Shown here in pieces: positions 5,859 through 7,414 of a stretch of DNA of 7,414 nt (position 1 is the stretch's first letter; each line of letters begins with the position of its first letter). Under the pieces are notes generated by a model that searched no databases, had not been told where the DNA came from, and saw only the letters and a list, made by a program, of their open reading frames with translations. The stretch covers positions 41,661 through 49,074 of the forward strand of contig DJPV01000062.1 of NCBI GenBank assembly GCA_002437435.1, written 5' to 3'. Source of the stretch: Lachnospiraceae bacterium UBA6403 (lineage in GTDB: Bacteria > Bacillota > Clostridia > Lachnospirales > Lachnospiraceae). Position numbers and translations under genes: made by a program.

Positions 5859-6105
5859 GATGCCCGAAAATGGGTAAAGGTGAATTATCAAGGTAATGTA
5901 ATGGTTTTTATCGGGAACAGATTACCGATGGAAAAGTGTGCTGATTTGTGTCATGTGTGGGAATCTGTGTCAAGTTCAGAATGGTGAAATATAGTTTATT
6001 TTCTGCGTATTTACTTCGCTTTTTCAGAATGCTAACGTATGGATACGCTCTTGACGGACACGAAGATGAGTGGCTGTTCACAGGAGAAGTATATAGGTCA
6101 GATGA
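5859..6105 (+). other. Non-coding leader region before the Tad pilus genes
   Basis: About 250 nt with no convincing gene. Two short open frames (5802-5987 and 5948-6148) lack ribosome binding sites and recognisable protein character. Visible elements are mutually exclusive inverted repeats GGTAAT (5892-5897)/ATTACC (5921-5926) and ATCGG (5910-5914)/CCGAT (5925-5929), a TGTGTCA direct repeat and a promoter-like pair. I searched by eye for the conserved core of the c-di-GMP-I riboswitch, often found ahead of pilus genes in Clostridia, and did not see it. Confidence 0.4.
5967..5995 (+). promoter_or_regulatory. Possible promoter of the prepilin peptidase/TadZ operon
   Basis: A -10-like TATAGT (5990-5995, five of six matches) is preceded after 17 nt by GTGTCA (5967-5972, four of six). 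Transcription from near 6002 would leave a leader of over 100 nt. The -35 overlaps the second copy of a TGTGTCA direct repeat (5947-5953 and 5966-5972, 19 bp apart), which could bind an activator. Confidence 0.4.
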
Positions 6106-6112
6106 AAGGAGG
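6106..6112 (+). promoter_or_regulatory. Strong Shine-Dalgarno AAGGAGG that points to an ATA start
   Basis: AAGGAGG is the best ribosome binding site in the area. It lies 5 nt before an in-frame ATA (6118) but 32 nt before the first in-frame ATG (6145), which has no good site of its own. It also follows an ATG at 6102 that opens a 10-codon frame closed by TGA 6132-6134, with no site of its own. Confidence 0.55.
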
Positions 6113-6144
6113 GAGAGATATCGGCAGAGATTGAGAACACAGGT

Positions 6145-6579
6145 ATGATTCTGGTTGCGGGTATCGCAGCAATATATGACATCAGAACATGGAAGATTCC
6201 GAATTGGTTGATCCTGTTAGGTCTTGAGACAGGTATTTTTATCACCATTTGGCAGAATGGAGTTCGTACCGGAAGTATTCGTGTACTTGCAGGGATATGG
6301 ATTCCGATCGGTATTCTGTATGTGATGTTTCTGGCAGGGTGGCTTGGTGCAGGAGATATCAAATTATTCTCAGCTGTCGGATCGTTCTGTGGATTTATGA
6401 TCTGGAAGATCTTGCTGTATGCATTTATTGCAGGTGGAATTTTGTCATTGTTTTATGTGATAAATCTGCTCATCCGCAGAAAGAAGCGGCATGGTTTGGA
6501 TGGCAGGTCAGAGAGACACAGGATTCATTTTTCTCTGGCTATCTGGCTGGCGTGTCTGGTGTATGTAGTATGTGGATAA
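6145..6579 (+). CDS. Prepilin peptidase, CpaA/TadV-type (A24 aspartic protease)
   Basis: An integral membrane aspartic protease that cleaves the leader of Flp/Tad prepilins at the inner face of the membrane. From ATG 6145 it has 144 aa; the frame is open back to 6106, and ATA 6118 would give 153 aa with a full first helix (reading SAEIENTG before MILVAG). The catalytic aspartates are in YDIRTWKIPN (Asp12) and GAGDIKL (Asp71), matching the D-x-R and G-x-G-D motifs of the A24 family. Membrane segments lie at about 1-12 (short from this start), 20-37, 48-66, 78-110 (two spans) and 129-143. The length is that of the short CpaA/TadV group, which lacks the N-methylase domain of PilD. A TadZ-like gene starts 13 nt after the stop, so this is the first visible gene of a Tad operon. 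The exact start is uncertain. Confidence 0.92.
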   Translation: MILVAGIAAIYDIRTWKIPNWLILLGLETGIFITIWQNGVRTGSIRVLAGIWIPIGILYVMFLAGWLGAGDIKLFSAVGSFCGFMIWKILLYAFIAGGILSLFYVINLLIRRKKRHGLDGRSERHRIHFSLAIWLACLVYVVCG

Positions 6580-6592
6580 AGGAGGTCGCTGT

Positions 6593-7414
6593 ATGAGACA
6601 GAGAAAGCTTGGCATCTGTGATCCTGATATCAGATATGCAGTTAGTCTGATGAATTATATTAATACTGATACCGGGAATTCTTTTCTGGCATTTGCATTT
6701 TCAACGAGAGAGAGTCTGTCGGAATATCTTACAGGCAATCATCTGGATCTGGTACTGGTTGCAGAAGACTGGATGGCTGATGCGGCGTTCTGGGATACAT
6801 ACACAGAGCTGTGTGTGATAGGACTGTCGGAGCATAGTGCTGAGAATGTTATCTGTAAGTATGAGGACGCAGACAAGATTGTTCAGGACATACTGCGTTT
6901 TTTCCGGGCAGGATGCGAGAGCCTGTCCAGTGAATTGTTTTGTTCATATGCTGTTATCTCACCGCTTGGGCGTTGTGGGAAGACAAGATTATCGAAGTGC
7001 ATTTGTTATCTGGACGAGGTGAGAGGCGGTCTGTACATCGGATTTGAGGCGTACGGGATTTCGGCAGTTATCGGAGAAGATCAGGAGCGGTATACAATGT
7101 CGGAGCTTGCTTATCTGATCAAGACGAGGTCGGATCAGGTACTTGATTATGTGGAACGAAGTGTCATTGTGGATGGGAAGATGGGTGTTATCGATTCTCC
7201 CCGATCCTATCTGGATATTCGGAATCTGGATTCGGCAGATATGTGCTGGTTCTTAGATCGGCTCTATGCATGGGGCAGATATACCACGATCGTATGTGAT
7301 ATCGATGGAGGCGTGCTTGGCGACAGTTCGGTTCTGGAAGCATTTGACTATGTGATTGTGCCGGTGCTTGATGAAGCATATGCGAAGGAGAAAGTGGAAG
7401 TATTCAGAAATTGC
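6593..7414 (+). CDS. TadZ/CpaE-like pilus assembly ATPase (3' end outside the window)
   Basis: The 274 codons from ATG 6593 are open to the window edge; AAAGGAGG lies 8 nt upstream of the start. Residues 5-100 look like a receiver-like domain (ICDPD at 8-12; LDLVLVAEDW at 51-60), but no complete phosphorylation site is evident, so it is probably a pseudo-receiver. From about 118 begins a ParA/MinD-type ATPase domain with a deviant P-loop, ISPLGRCGKT (122-131). Lys130 and Thr131 are kept, but the 'signature' lysine of the KGGxGKT motif is leucine. YIGFEAYG (148-155) and IVCDIDGG (233-240, Walker B-like) follow. This matches TadZ proteins of Clostridia, for which the Eubacterium rectale protein is the structural reference with an atypical ATP site. 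TadZ localises the Tad secretion machinery at the cell pole or membrane. A CpaF/TadA ATPase gene is expected next. Confidence 0.9.
   Translation, partial: MRQRKLGICDPDIRYAVSLMNYINTDTGNSFLAFAFSTRESLSEYLTGNHLDLVLVAEDWMADAAFWDTYTELCVIGLSEHSAENVICKYEDADKIVQDILRFFRAGCESLSSELFCSYAVISPLGRCGKTRLSKCICYLDEVRGGLYIGFEAYGISAVIGEDQERYTMSELAYLIKTRSDQVLDYVERSVIVDGKMGVIDSPRSYLDIRNLDSADMCWFLDRLYAWGRYTTIVCDIDGGVLGDSSVLEAFDYVIVPVLDEAYAKEKVEVFRNC

Noticed and set aside
5802..6148. Two overlapping plus-strand open frames (5802-5987, 5948-6148) before the prepilin peptidase
   Set aside because: The first runs through the terminator; the second has no ribosome binding site and no recognisable sequence. Its ATGA overlap with ATG 6145 was considered as translational coupling but is weaker than the AAGGAGG/ATA explanation.
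6249..6596. 115-codon plus-strand open frame inside the prepilin peptidase
   Set aside because: It is an out-of-frame shadow; the correct frame carries both catalytic aspartates and the membrane helices.

Overview
The window looks like chromosomal DNA of a low-GC, Gram-positive gut anaerobe, most likely a Lachnospiraceae-type Clostridia (Roseburia/Agathobacter/Coprococcus-like). The grounds are strong AAGGAG-type ribosome binding sites, AT-rich intergenic DNA, a PadR plus small membrane protein pair, a BcrA-like ABC transporter, and the start of a Tad (Flp) pilus locus whose TadZ-like protein has the atypical P-loop known in this group. Genus assignment is inference; no rRNA or other phylogenetic marker is present.

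Layout. (1) 1-173: the C-terminal tail (Pro/Gln/Met-rich, with a 12-residue tandem repeat) of a plus-strand gene cut by the window edge. (2) 190-240: a strong bidirectional terminator separating convergent genes. (3) 261-1573, minus strand: a three-gene operon, reading from the right, of a PadR repressor, a small single-pass membrane protein with a HAAS/DUF1700-like N-terminus, and a secreted Thr/Ser-rich protein with four cysteines. (4) 1574-1870: a divergent promoter region with a 25-bp imperfect palindrome between two sigma-A-like promoters. (5) 1871-5763, plus strand: a five-gene unit of a small secreted protein, a perfect 14-bp hairpin, a 362-aa lipoprotein, two six-TM ABC permeases and a BcrA-like ATPase, closed by a terminator at 5829-5858. 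(6) 5859-6105: a leader/promoter region. (7) 6118 or 6145 onwards: a CpaA/TadV-type prepilin peptidase and a TadZ/CpaE-like ATPase that runs off the window, the start of a Tad pilus operon.

How it may work together. The divergent units share one regulatory region, so the PadR protein could control both its own operon and the exported-protein/ABC unit. That unit has the layout of bacteriocin or lantibiotic-immunity type transporters: a short exported product first, a hairpin that could set stoichiometry, then lipoprotein, permeases and ATPase. The substrate and function cannot be read from the sequence. The most notable items are this uncharacterised module with its divergent PadR control, and the prepilin peptidase, whose only well-placed Shine-Dalgarno points to an in-frame ATA codon rather than the first ATG.
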